Below, in pieces: positions 10,801 through 21,425 of a DNA stretch of 64,000 bases. The stretch is taken from assembly GCF_040183065.1 (NCBI RefSeq), contig NC_091117.1:97924001-97988000 (forward strand), written 5' to 3'. This DNA is from Periplaneta americana (lineage: Eukaryota > Arthropoda > Insecta > Blattodea > Blattidae). The first letter of the stretch is position 1. The number at the start of each line of letters is the position of its first letter. The notes under the pieces are model-generated. The model had not been told where the DNA came from. It was given only the letters and a program-made list of their open reading frames with translations, and did not search any database. A program made the position numbers and the translations under genes.

Positions 10801-11384
10801 ATATGCAGATTTGGACCTTAAAAATATCTAACTGGCGATGTTGTAGTTGGTTTTATAATATATCTACATAATACATCAATAAATAAAAAAATCTGAGCCA
10901 GAAATTGAATTCAGGATCTTCAAGAGCACGCACCAGGGCGCTTGCCTCATTTATTGTGATGTTGTTAGATGTTTCGGATTCCATTATGGTTTGAAAACAT
11001 TCTAGCAATGGCTCCTTCTTCTCATGAACAACATTTACTGTTCTTATTTTAAAACTCCATCTTGTTGCCCCAGCTGATGGAATTGTCTTTAAAACACATT
11101 AATCTAATACAGACTGAGTGGAGATCAAGAGAAGAAAGCAGGGATACTGGATAAATCAGCAAAAAATATGCCAACCTTTCTATTTTGTTTAGCGGCTCTT
11201 TCCGTTATGAGATTAACTGATTGGCACTTAATTTCACATTTCTCCTGAACTGTTAAGGTTCTGAAGTGAACAGACTGTAAATATTGTACAGAATTAAACA
11301 TTGTTACACTTCTTACACTCACAACATTAAAGAAAATGTATTTAAAACTGCGCGCTACTGACAAGCTGCTGCAAATTTTGCAGC

Positions 11385-11565
11385 GCCTGGTGACTCTGGA
11401 TTCACAGCCAGGGGCAGCAGGGGGAGGGGTAAAACTAACGCGCAAAGCATCAGAGAAGAGACTGGCAGCTCCAGGGGAGGAAGTGGCTTCACCCATAGTC
11501 CTTGTCTCTGGCTTCGCTCTGGCAGCACCAGAGGAGGAAGTGACTTCACTAACGATTGCGTGCAC
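11385..11565. repeat. Degenerate direct repeat in the hAT N-terminal region
   Basis: Two diverged copies of about 70 bp share CTGGCAGC(T/A)CCAG(G/A)GGAGGAAGTG, inside the relic hAT gene. On the minus strand the copies read as Ser/Ala/Pro-rich low-complexity sequence. Confidence 0.5.
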
Positions 11566-11716
11566 GTCAATGGAGCGAGATTTAAAAAAATTCGAGCCGC
11601 TAAATGGAGACTTTGTAATAAATGTATTTCACAACATAAAATGAGACAATAGTCACAAATGTCTGGGGGTGCTGCAGCTCCGCAGCCCCTCTTCGAAAGC
11701 CGCCCTTGTTCTCTGG

Positions 11717-12418
11717 TCTTATCCTGATGATGGAACCTGTATGTAGTTTCGAAATGTTGGAAATGTCAAGTTCTAGGACACAGTGGATTACCTAAAAGCC
11801 TAATTCTAATCACTTGAAAGCCTAAAAACTCTTGTAACAAGTTTGAAAGTTTGAAATGTGACAAATATTGTAAACTACTAATATTTGTTAAATAAATAAG
11901 CACAGACGGATCCTGACAAAACTCCTATTGTTCTTGTAACAAGACTAGGCCTAATTTGAAATTCAAGAGATTGGGAAAAAGTAGAACTTAACAAATGTTT
12001 TAGGATGGGATCCTCGTTTGTTGTCACAAATCATTTAAAATCGAAGCAAGATGAGCATGAGTCACTCTTTGTAATAAAGAATTACCTGCTTTTCACAGTT
12101 ATAAATATCGATACTTGTTCAAGAGGAATTGTTGATACATTTTCACTCGAATGCTTTTCTTATGATTGTTGCTGGACTTACAACCTAGGCCTAGTGAGAA
12201 TCTTATTCTGAATTACACAATACATTTTCAGTTATAATTATCTATTTTCATAAATATCATAATATTAGGTGTGGATATAAATAGCTATGTCAAGGAAATT
12301 TCTACAAAATTAATTACAGATATTTATTTAAAACATATAATTTATAAAAAAAAATGCTGAGATCTTGTTCTTGTTTCCAAAAATTTTTACAGCCTTTTTG
12401 CATCTTTCTCCTTAGATT
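11717..12418. other. Spacer, no gene seen
   Basis: AT-rich; a 68-codon frame at 12005-12211 has no motif support. Confidence 0.5.
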
Positions 12419-12848
12419 TTGACAGCCCGTTTTCTTGCTTTACGAGAAAAAGAATCAGGATGCTGGCTTCAAGCCTTACCTGCTTTCAACATCGACACCT
12501 TAATGGATAATACACCCTTTAAGATTGCTATTGCCTTAAGGCTTGGTGTTAAAATTTGTTTTCCACACAAATGTCTTTGTGGTGCAGATGTCGGATTCTT
12601 CTGGCCTCCATGGATTAAGTTGCCTAAAAAATTCTGGACGATTTTCCAGACACGTCATGATTAGCGACATCATTAAAAAGGCCCTAATTTCCGCTGGTTT
12701 TCCTACCATTCTAGAACCCAATGGCATAAATCGTTCCGATGGCAAACGTCCAGATGGCTTAACTTTAACACTATGGTCCAAAAGCAAATCACTTTTATGG
12801 GTTCTTGGTCATATTCGGATTACTACTGAGTCACATTTGGTTATATGA
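12419..12848 (+). pseudogene. C-terminal region of a retroelement reverse transcriptase polyprotein
   Basis: Two frames joined by a shift near 12590 give SGCWLQALPAFNIDTLMDN, ALRLGVKICFPHKCLCGADV, then SSGLHGLSCLKNSGRFSRH and GINRSDGKRPDGLTL. This matches a conserved C-terminal domain that follows reverse transcriptase in a family found in many invertebrate genomes. It has a Cys/His cluster (C-x2-H-x-C-x-C...C) and a conserved R-x-DGKRPDG box. No RT core is present. Recognition is from family memory; the clade is not assigned. Confidence 0.6.
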
Positions 12849-14019
12849 TAAAGACATTTTAAAACTCTCATTTCGAAGAGAAAAATATGAATTGAATTAT
12901 TTTATAACGGAAAAATGCTGTATATACATTGACAAATATGCACCAATTGTGCAATTTTTACTGCCCAAGGATCCTATAAGTAGCCTAAGTTTACAGTCTG
13001 TGAAGCATCTGAGTAAAAACAAATACCAAAGGAGCTGGCCAGGCCTTGGTTGTCCACTTGTGGCTATATATGGACGGCTTGTGGGTGATTGTAGTTCAAT
13101 CTTGAAGGATTAACTTCTAATCAATGTTATGAAGTGGGTTTGAAACTCACCAATTGATAAGCATGATTAACTGCACCTGGAGCAAACTATGGTTGAGATG
13201 GGATGGTACCGTAGAACAGTGAAGGCTTTGGATTAGAACAGGGTTCTGCAAGGAACATTTTGCTATTTCTTCCAATTTCATTACTCTCTTACAATATAAA
13301 TTAGAATTAATAAAAACCAAAGTGTCTGAAATCTTTTGGTCGGCAGTGTACGGTGTAACATTTTTCAGTTTTGTGTAGGTAGACCTATTGTTTAAGCAGG
13401 ACCAAAATGGTGAGATTATGCACCAGATTACGTAGAGTGCAAAGGCAGATTTAATAATCCCAAAATATATTGTAAAGTACTGAACTTCCAGATGCCTACC
13501 TAACAGAAAGTTGATGTTTCCTTCATGTACTTTGGATCAGCAGTATCTCAGTAGTTTTATTGACAACTGGTTACAATAGTTCTGGTGAGAAATGATGGTA
13601 AATAGTTAAAATGATATAGAATGAACTATTAACACAAAATGGAGAACATAATTTGATGGATGTTGAAATTCTTTTTGCATTTGTTTATACCAGTATTAGC
13701 ATAATGGTATTACATAAGAAATACCTTATATTACAGTAGCCTTTATAATTGTTATTGGTACAGGATGGTATTTATTTCAGTACCCCAGGATTTGATGCAA
13801 GTTCACTAAAATATTGTACTTCACAAGTTAGTATTTGCTTTTACTGCTAACTTGGCTTGTAGGCCTGTTGCTACCACAGTAAACTTATACTTTTTTTCAA
13901 ACAGTATTTAATTCATGGGGAAACCATTCTTTCAATTGATGCATTGCTGCCAGATAAGCATAATAGACATTCAACAATCTTCTTCATGTTGTCATGTGAC
14001 AATTTATTTTCTTTCAGAT
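12849..14019. other. Spacer, no gene seen
   Basis: No supported ORF or delimited repeat. A 102-codon frame (12805-13113) continues past the retroelement relic without recognisable homology. Confidence 0.45.
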
Positions 14020-14333
14020 TTACATAAGGCCGGTAGCTCAGTTGGTAGAGCAGCTGGCTACGGACTGAAAGGTCCGGGGTTCGATCCCAGGTGGTGACAG
14101 GATTTTTTCTCGTTGCCAAACTTTCAGAACGGCCCCGAGGTTCACTCAGCCTCCTATAAATTTGAGTACCGGGTCTTTCCTGGGGGTAAAAGGCGGTCAG
14201 AGCGTGGTGCCGACCACACCACCTCATTCTAGTGCCGAGGTCATAGAAAGCATGGGGCTCTACCTCCATGCCCCCCAAGTGCCTTCATGGCATGTTACGG
14301 GGATACCTTTTTACCTTTATCTTTTTACATAAG
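14020..14333 (+). mobile_element. tRNA-derived SINE (family C) with 10-bp target duplication
   Basis: SINE 14030-14323 is flanked by TTTACATAAG on both sides (14020-14029, 14324-14333). Its head is tRNA-like with a good A box (TAGCTCAGTTGGTAGAGC) and B box (GGGTTCGATCCC). The body runs through CGAGGTTCACTCAGCC, CAAGTGCCTTCATGGC and a pyrimidine/A-rich end. A minus-strand copy lies at 31418-31712. Well preserved, so relatively young. Confidence 0.93.
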
Positions 14334-14726
14334 CTTCAGACTATTTCTTAGTGGGAGAGTTAGAACTGAACCATTCACTTTCTTTTTGTGGCAGATAACT
14401 ATGTAAGTAAGTACATTCATGAACAAATTTCGTTGAGATTGACATTTAAATTAGGTGTTCTGTGGATACCAGATCAATTTGCTTTTTCAAAATTTTCTCT
14501 AACAGACACCGTCTCCAGGTTCCTTATACCCTCATTTTTATTCAATGTCTCTAAGTTAATTTGTAAGTCAAGGTGCAGTAATGTAATTTTAACTTGCTAT
14601 GATTCTTCAAAACTATTCTTGCTTTTTCAAAAACATATTTCAGTGATGGAGAGACCAAATTAATTTTGATTGTACAATATTGATAGAACATGAGATTTGT
14701 CACCGACTCATAATCAGAAAATCAAA

Positions 14727-15463
14727 TAAAGTAAAACCTCGTTAACATGCTCCTACTTATAACGCTATCCCGTTCATTAAGTCTTTTCATATGGACCGTG
14801 GGCATTTCATATATAATTCTGTATAATTTTACCCTCTTATAATGCTTCCAAATCCTGCCTGTAACACTTTCTTCGGATTGGAGGTGAGTAAAAAATTCTG
14901 TATAAATTGCGAGGCCTATGTTTTAAAAGCATGGTGAAGAAATAAGTTGCTGTGACAGTACTGAAGATCATTGCTCCATGAGTACAAGAAAGAAATTTCA
15001 CCTTTCACCTTTTACCTGAAAAAACTTAAAGGCAGCACTGCTGCAAGTTGTATTTACCAGTACTTTCCTTTGATGAAAAGATTTTAAAACTCAAAAGTCT
15101 CCCTCTCAATACATTTATGTAAAATTTAGTCATCCTTTGAATTCTAAGGAGCATGTAATAACTTTGATAGTGCAAAATGGCAAAGCAAAAATCTCTGTTT
15201 ATAAGTGAAAAATTACATTAGTGTTGCTCCTTGCGGTGCATCAAGTGACATTATCTGTAGTTACTTGAACCACGTAGAAAATGTTATTGTTCACAATAGC
15301 AGTACAAACACACAGCAAACAACAATATAATATATTTCCTATGAAGTGGTGCCTAAATTGTTTTCCCCATTTCATAAATCATTTCCCATCTATAGCATTG
15401 TCCCACGTATAACGCTTTAAGGCCACAGTCCCTTGATGAGCATATTAATGGGGTTATAATGTA
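14727..15463. mobile_element. Pogo/Tigger-type MITE, 733 bp, TA-flanked
   Basis: Element 14729-15461 lies between TA dinucleotides. The left end, TAAAACCTCGTTAACATGCTC, matches the reverse complement of the right end, TATAACCCCATTAATATGCTC. Subterminal 'TATAACGCT' blocks recur inside both ends. No transposase is recognisable. Confidence 0.75.
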
Positions 15464-15586
15464 ATTTATTCTTTAGACGTTAATGTAACATTTATAAATA
15501 AAATGAAATTTAAATTTATATCACCCAATTGCATGGGTCGAAGTGTGGTGCAAGGAGTTATTAATCAAATCATACCGACAGCATTG

Positions 15587-15823
15587 ATTGAAAGTTAGTT
15601 TTTTTTTTTTTAAGTAGGTTATTTTACGACGCTATATCAACATCTAGGTTATTTAGCGTCTGAATGAGATGAAGGTGATGATGCCGGTGAAATCAGTCCG
15701 GGGTCCACCACCGAAAGTTACCCAGCATTTGCTCATATTGGGTTGAGGGAAAACCCCGGAAAAAACCTCAACCAGGTAACTTGCCCCGATCGGGAATCGA
15801 ACCCGGGCCATTGAAAGTTAGTT
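15587..15823 (-). mobile_element. tRNA-derived SINE (family A), minus strand, 14-bp target duplication
   Basis: SINE 15601-15809 is bounded by the exact 14-base repeat ATTGAAAGTTAGTT (15587-15600, 15810-15823). On the minus strand it reads from a B-box-like GGGTTCGATTCCCG through CAAGTTACCTGGTTGAGG to CTAAATAACC and a poly-A tail. It is 5' truncated within the tRNA head (A box missing). Confidence 0.94.
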
Positions 15824-16014
15824 CTGTAGAACTAGCTGTCTTTGAACGTGTTCATTATTGCCAATTATTTACAATTAGTACTTAGCCTATATTGAAACAT
15901 AGACTATACAAGTTTTAAATTAAATTATTTTTAACAAATTGGAAACAGTCTGTAGTTAATTTTGGGGATTTTCCAGTGAAAATTAGGGACAAATTGACAC
16001 CTTATTTCATATCC

Positions 16015-16613
16015 ATCATTACTAGAGCCTGGATGTTTAGGCATTTGTAATACTTGGCAGGCAAAGCATGACAATTAAAAATCATGAAAAAAGACACTGT
16101 AAATTTAGAATAGTCACAAAAAGGCAGAGGAAAAAAGGCAATTAAAAACATTAAATTTAGGAAAAGGCATAATATATTTTGTCACTTGATTTGTATGATA
16201 TTCATGCAACACTCATTGTTATTGGTTGCACCATACTGTAGTACAAGGTAAATGTTTAGATTTTCTGATGTTAAGTTCTGCCAGTAGAACAGTTTTCATT
16301 ACAAAAAATTCGTTCTACATCAGCTGATGTAACTGAAGCATGTCTGAATAAAGCTAGTGTAGGTGGACTTATATCTACAACTGTAGCATTACCTTTCATT
16401 ATTTAGCATTTTGTTTTATTCTGTGTAAGCAAGTATTTAGAAACAGTATAGTTTGCACTTTTCGTTAATGGTATTTGAGTGGTGGGATAAGATTTTAAGT
16501 GTACTGGTAATTTAGTTTGTATAATAAAATAAGTTCTGTAAAAGTTAGAACTGTGGATTAATCAGCATTGAACTCGCACTAAAATAGCAAATAAATGAAA
16601 AAACTCTCAATGC

Positions 16614-16647
<34 letters not shown>

Positions 16648-16826
16648 AAAGAAAGAAAGAAAGAAAAGGTATTTATTCTTAAATAGCTAACAAGAGCTTA
16701 AATAGGCAAAGAAAAATTGGCCCTGTCACTCCTAAATACCTCGAAATGTACTTAAAACTATGTAACTTCGACATATGTATATCAATAAAAGACATTTTGC
16801 TAAAACATCCCGGCTCTAATCATTAC
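16015..16826. mobile_element. hAT-type MITE, 796 bp, perfect 8-bp target duplication
   Basis: ATCATTAC occurs at 16015-16022 and 16819-16826. The ends are inverted: TAGAGCCTGGATGTTTAGGCA on the left against TAGAGCCGGGATGTTTTAGCA from the right. There is no coding capacity. A poly-A/(GAAA)n tract lies inside at 16618-16664. Confidence 0.9.
16618..16664. repeat. Poly-A followed by (GAAA)n
   Basis: A run of about 28 A, then four to five GAAA units, inside the hAT MITE. Confidence 0.9.
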
Positions 16827-17832
16827 AATTGCCATTTTTCGCACATCTTAAATTTTGCACTATAACAAAAGAAAATGGTTTGTACATGTGTACAAACAAG
16901 GAGTAATAAATTACACTGAACTAAGATTTTCGAATACAAAACCTTGCTATGCAGTGCTTCATCTAAAGTGCTTTTGGCCTCAGCCGATGCAGAAGCAATG
17001 TAGTGTTGTTAACTCACTAAATTCCACTTCATTGTATGTCATATATAGGTCCTTTCCTGGAACATAATACAAAAAGGAATCATGACCTTACAGCCAAGCA
17101 ACAATTTATTACAAATAAGTATACATTGGCATAGTAATATAGGTCAGTATCATTCAGTGGAAGATATGTGAACTTTGTTGTGAACTTTCCATATAATGTT
17201 TGACATGAAACATACCAATATGTCTTAACATTTTTATAGATTATAAAAATTTCCACATGGAAAACTGTTTTCAATTAAAATTTTACCAGATAAAGCAACT
17301 TGATTAGAAAAAACAAGACTAGATTAGTTTCATTAGCTACATTAGTGGATGTCTCTTATGTTATGGACTGATATAACAGATATAACCTCTAAATGATGTG
17401 CATTGTTCTGATATAATAATAAGATCCCTCTGCATAGGCCTACCATATTGTTTACATATTTAGAAATTTTATCTATAAAGTTCGATATGCTTGGTTCTAT
17501 GGTAACTCAAATTTCTGAAAGTGCTTTTTTATTTTTGCTACAAAGTTTTCATGTCTGAAGCATGTATTTTTAATGAGTTTTTAACTTTGTCGGTGAAAGT
17601 AATTAGGGAGAATTATGGAGTTAAACTTTGTCTCTAGCAATACGGTTTTGTTACAACTCATTCTTTATTTACTACTTTAATTTACTGTCACATTTACTCC
17701 ATTAAGGAGAAGATGCAGGGGGATAGACAATGTTTAGCTTAAAAAATCAATCATTTGGTATTTTGGGGAAACAACATTACTGTTACTAAGTACTGTGTCA
17801 GAATTAGTACCTGGAAGAAACCTAAAACAATA
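16827..17832. other. Spacer, no gene seen
   Basis: AT-rich; the short frames at 16855-17067 and 17080-17274 have no motif. Confidence 0.5.
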
Positions 17833-19176
17833 TACAGTAAAACCCTGTTAAAGATAAACATCTTCTCTAAGCGACCACATGAAAACCGCGTGTTCTGCAG
17901 GATTGCATATCAGATGGGAGACACTGTTCCTTATTTTCACGTATATGTTAGCATTTGTATTGAAATAGTCAACTATTGTAGATACATACATGCAGTTCAA
18001 AGAGATGATACATTGTATAGTACCACTAATAGTTGTTCACTTATTTCTTTCGAAAAGTCATGCATGGATGTTTTCCTCATATGTTAACAATCACATTTTT
18101 TTTACAAAATTCATGTGTAAATTTATACAATGCGAAATTTGGACAGAAGACACATTGGTTGTCTTATTACCCTTGTTGCTGTGAGGGCTTCTTTTAATAT
18201 GCAAACTGGTTCATCATCCGTTTCCTTTTCTTCATCCCCTTCTTTCTTAACTGCAGCATGATGTTTTGAAGTCACTATTCTATTGTTTACTGACACGAAA
18301 TGCTCAAAGTTAACAAACTGGAGATCGCAACCCTAGAGAGGTCTTGGTGCCATATCAAGGGTGTTGCGAAATGGAAAGAAGGGAGTGAGACACATTTTAT
18401 GAGGAAAAATGTATACACATTAGAAACACATTTATTAAAAACTACGTCGAAAATATAATTTTTTTAAACATGTAATGTATGTCTCTCTTTTTCACTTAAA
18501 AGCTTGTCCGTATCCATGTGGATCCACATTAGAAAAACACAACTTCTGTTTAGTCGACTTGTTTGACAGCCATGTCAGAACTTAACTTAAATTTTCGAGT
18601 GTAAATTGTAGTTATAATGTTTCGTCAGCTGATAGTTCGATGAGTTAATTGTAGGTCTCCTCTGGTAACTTTTCAGCTACAACAGCTTTTTCATAAAATG
18701 GATTGAGTACCCATCTCTTCTAGAAATAATTATTATCTGGGAAATAGTGCAATCGCTGAATTTTCAGCTCAATGAATTTTCATGCTTTCCAACAAATGGC
18801 CAACACGTCACTATCAAGGCAACTAAACAGTTAGGAATAGGCACTCAAGTAAGTTTTTATTGCTGTTGTTATTAAGATTTTGCAGAGAGGTAGCAAAGTA
18901 CTAATTTATTATTCCCATTATTTACCTCTGATTGAGGTTCTGAGTGATATGTACATCTATTATCTATATCACTTGACAATGTGTCAGAGGAAGAACAATT
19001 GTTCGTATACATCTGAATTCTGATTAGTGAAATATGTTACTAATCAGTGATGTATGCAATGAAGAGGGAAAGGATTGTCCACCCTACCCCATTATCTCCT
19101 GGCTTAGTTTGTGCGTCATAAGCACCACTTGGTGTCACTTTTGAGGTTCAATCAATCTTCGTGACTGTTGAATAAA

Positions 19177-19227
<51 letters not shown>

Positions 19228-19412
19228 GGTTTGAGGGCTTGCATGACTAGAAAGTTTGAGAATGCCAATTGTGTCTTATGTGGGTATCTGAGCACAATAA
19301 ACAGAGTATTTTATAAAGGCTTTATACAGGAGATGCCCAGGGACCAGATAAAAATTGCCTTTTACAGAGGATAGCTTAATAAATGAGTGCATCTTATCAG
19401 GGTTTCACTGTA
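17833..19412. mobile_element. Pogo/Tigger-type element, 1576 bp, TA-flanked, non-coding
   Basis: Element 17835-19410 has left TIR CAGTAAAACCCTGTTAAAGAT and right TIR reading CAGTGAAACCCTGATAAGAT from the other strand. TA dinucleotides flank it. CAGT(A/G)AAACC is typical of pogo-like ends. No transposase box could be found on either strand, so it is non-autonomous or eroded. Confidence 0.8.
19176..19228. repeat. (TTA)n microsatellite
   Basis: About 17 units near the right end of the pogo-type element; read in frame it gives a spurious poly-Tyr ORF. Confidence 0.9.
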
Positions 19413-19767
19413 TAATATAGAATTATTTTAATAGTTATTAAATGAAAGTGTACGCAATTCAGTGATAGCCTAACAAATCTCAACTCGTGTAAAAAGTTTA
19501 ACACAATATCATTATTTCCTGCCATTAGGAAGTCTGCAATGACTAAGGAATGGAATGCTGCCCAAGTGTATGTGTTTTCATAGGTGAACCAGTGGTACAC
19601 TGTTGCCAAATTACGCAGATGTTCAGTCTAATAATTTTTTTTTTAGTTAACCATGCACTTAATTACAAAACGCATACATTTTTAAAAATTTACTTTAATG
19701 TATTCTGTTGCTCCCTTCAATCTGCACAGTTACATCACTTCCACCCTTACCCTATGTATATTGGAAT

Positions 19768-19869
19768 CATCATCATCATATCCTTCACGTATTAGACCCT
19801 ACAGGATCTGTTACGGTCTCATGCCAGCGCTTGCGTGGTCTTCCCAATTTCCTCTTTCCTCTTGGTATA
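19768..19869 (-). mobile_element. 3' end fragment of a LINE
   Basis: Nearly identical to the 3' end of the LINE at 29790-31312: (CAT)n, then TATCCTTCACGTATTAGACC through GGTCTTCCCAATTTCC. Only about 100 bp of the 3' terminus was inserted. Confidence 0.85.
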
Positions 19870-20162
19870 TTGGAATCTACTCTACAAATCCTGTGATTCA
19901 GTATATATTGCATTTAACTGTATTGCATTTCTAGTTGGTGACTTCTCCTTTCCAATAGATACTTTAAGTGCGTGCATGAATGCTCATGCTTGCATGTATT
20001 TATGTGCCAGTAACTTCTGTTAATTGGAATGGTTTAATTTGAAGAACACTTCAGAAGTTATGGAAACTTTCCTTCTTTTTCTTTTGGTCAAACGTATGTT
20101 ATTAAAGGAAATTAGTTTACATAATTCATGCGTACTTCTAAATATGCATGATTTGAGGTTCA

Positions 20163-20193
<31 letters not shown>

Positions 20194-20207
20194 TGTATGT
20201 ATGTATG
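20163..20207. repeat. (GTAT)n microsatellite
   Basis: About 11 tetranucleotide units. Confidence 0.9.
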
Positions 20208-20424
20208 GGACCGAAATTGGTACTATAGCTACATAGAACTTTGCACAGTTGAACAGAGTTCATGTCTGAAAGTAGCAGTTCTCCATTACATAATTGCACT
20301 GCAATGTTTGAGAGAGTTACTCAAATAAAAGCAATTATGCTCTACCACATAAACTACTGGGTGATGACTACTGAGATTTTCATGTGAAAATGTCTACTGT
20401 ACTCAGTGGAATGGACGACTTAAA

Positions 20425-20660
20425 TAAAATTAGATCGCTTGCCTGCCTATTCGGGGTTGCGCTCTGGCATAGATTCGATTCCCAATTGGGCTGATTAGTT
20501 TTTTCCCCGAGGTTTTCTCTAACCATAAGACGATTGTCAGGCAATCTGTGGTGAATCCTCAGCATCATCTCACAAAATCCATCTCGCTTCCACTTATCCA
20601 TTGGTGCTAAATAATCAAGTAATTGGTAAGGCATCGTTAAATAACCAACTAAAAATAAAT
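20425..20660 (+). mobile_element. tRNA-derived SINE (family D)
   Basis: A tRNA-like head (GATCGCTTGCCTGCC..., B box TAGATTCGATTCCC) is followed by a body with TTTTTCCCCGAGG and CAGGCAATCTGTGGTGAATC. It ends GGCATCGTTAAATAACCAAC plus an A-rich tail. The tail resembles those of families A and B, suggesting a shared 3' partner LINE. Confidence 0.75.
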
Positions 20661-20662
20661 TT

Positions 20663-20973
20663 AAATGTACATAAAATTAAGATATTGCAATATTAAAACA
20701 CTTATGTAGTTAAAATTCGTGTTGTCTAGACATATTTCAGGACTAGTTAAAATTCGTGTTTTCTAGACATGTTTCAGGACTAGTTAAAATTCGCGTTGTC
20801 TAGACATGTTTCAGGACATTGCTGTCCTATCCTCAGTAGTTATAAAGCCAGATCAGCCAGGCTTTATAGCTACTGAGGATAGGATGACAATGTCCTGAAA
20901 CATGTCTAGACAACACAAATTTTAACTACATAAATGTTTTAATACTGTAATATCTTAATTTTATGTACAATTT
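20663..20973. repeat. Foldback palindrome with a triplicated 37-bp unit in one arm
   Basis: Arms 20663-20849 and 20860-20973 are reverse complements around a 10-bp centre. The left arm carries three 37-bp tandem copies (starting 20709, 20746, 20783) of a unit with GTTAAAATTCG and TCTAGACATGTTTCAGGAC. The right arm has one. The hairpin stem at the centre is GGATAGGACAGCAATGTCC-like on both sides. Non-coding. Confidence 0.88.
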
Positions 20974-21180
20974 CAGAGACCAGAGCACTGATACACAAGA
21001 TAACGAATATTTAGTTACTTAGATTCAGGCTATTTGGTTTGTTACTAGCATCGTTCCGAAATTCACTTCAAAAACTGCAAACGATATGATAATATTGCGT
21101 AAGTAAAAGATAAATATATACATAAATCGTGTAGTTAAATCGACAATGGACCGTCATGACTAGATTGACACTCCGCACAG

Positions 21181-21290
21181 AAAGAAAAGCTTTCGTGTCA
21201 TTGCAATAGCTCAGACGCTGAGACTTCTGCGTGTTGTGTAGAAGAGAGTGAGTTCGATTCTTAGTTTACATCAACGATTTTTTTTGTCAA
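21181..21290 (+). mobile_element. Possible degenerate tRNA-like SINE head
   Basis: ATAGCTCAGACGCTGAGAC resembles an A box and GAGTTCGATTCTTAG a B box, about 50 bp apart, followed by a T-rich run. The tRNA cloverleaf is not maintained, so this is not a tRNA gene. Confidence 0.4.
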
Positions 21291-21425
21291 AATAACGTTG
21301 AAATAGAGTTTTACAAAGTCCTCAGATTAACTGTTAATGATCACAGACAATACAAAATTACAAGTTATAATATTATAAACATTAATCTAATGAATGCATT
21401 TATAGCCTATATATATATATATATA

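Larger units (their letters stand above)
9944..11650 (-). pseudogene. hAT transposase relic with intact C-terminal dimerisation domain
   Basis: Read right to left, an N-terminal piece has FRTLTVQEKCEIK (about 11290). A middle piece has TRWSFKIRTVN and EASALVRALEDPEFNFWLRF (about 11065-10860). After the SINE, an open 203-codon stretch (9944-10555) ends in the hAT C-terminal signature EPERCFSCLKRVKSYLRNTM followed by ERLTALAMFSI. The catalytic centre between the first two pieces is deleted. The order matches ZMYM1-like hAT transposases. It cannot be active. Confidence 0.82.
9871..11716 (-). mobile_element. hAT element (ZMYM1-like type), complete ends, internally deleted
   Basis: The element proper is 9879-11708. 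An exact 8-bp duplication TTCTCTGG flanks it (9871-9878, 11709-11716). Its terminal repeats begin CAGTGGCGGCT on the left and CAAGGGCGGCT on the right (reverse complement). Eight-base TSDs and CA(G/A)(N)GGCGGCT ends are hAT hallmarks. A SINE is inserted at 10609-10800. Confidence 0.92.

Noticed and set aside
11336-11644. Plus-strand 102-codon ORF over the hAT N-terminal region
   Set aside because: The hAT reading on the minus strand explains the sequence; the plus frame is antisense.
14030-14104. tRNA gene in family C SINE
   Set aside because: A and B boxes are good, but the sequence runs into a repeated SINE body with target duplications, and the cloverleaf is imperfect.
19168-19374. Poly-Tyr protein
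   Set aside because: It is translation of a (TTA)n microsatellite inside a pogo-type element.
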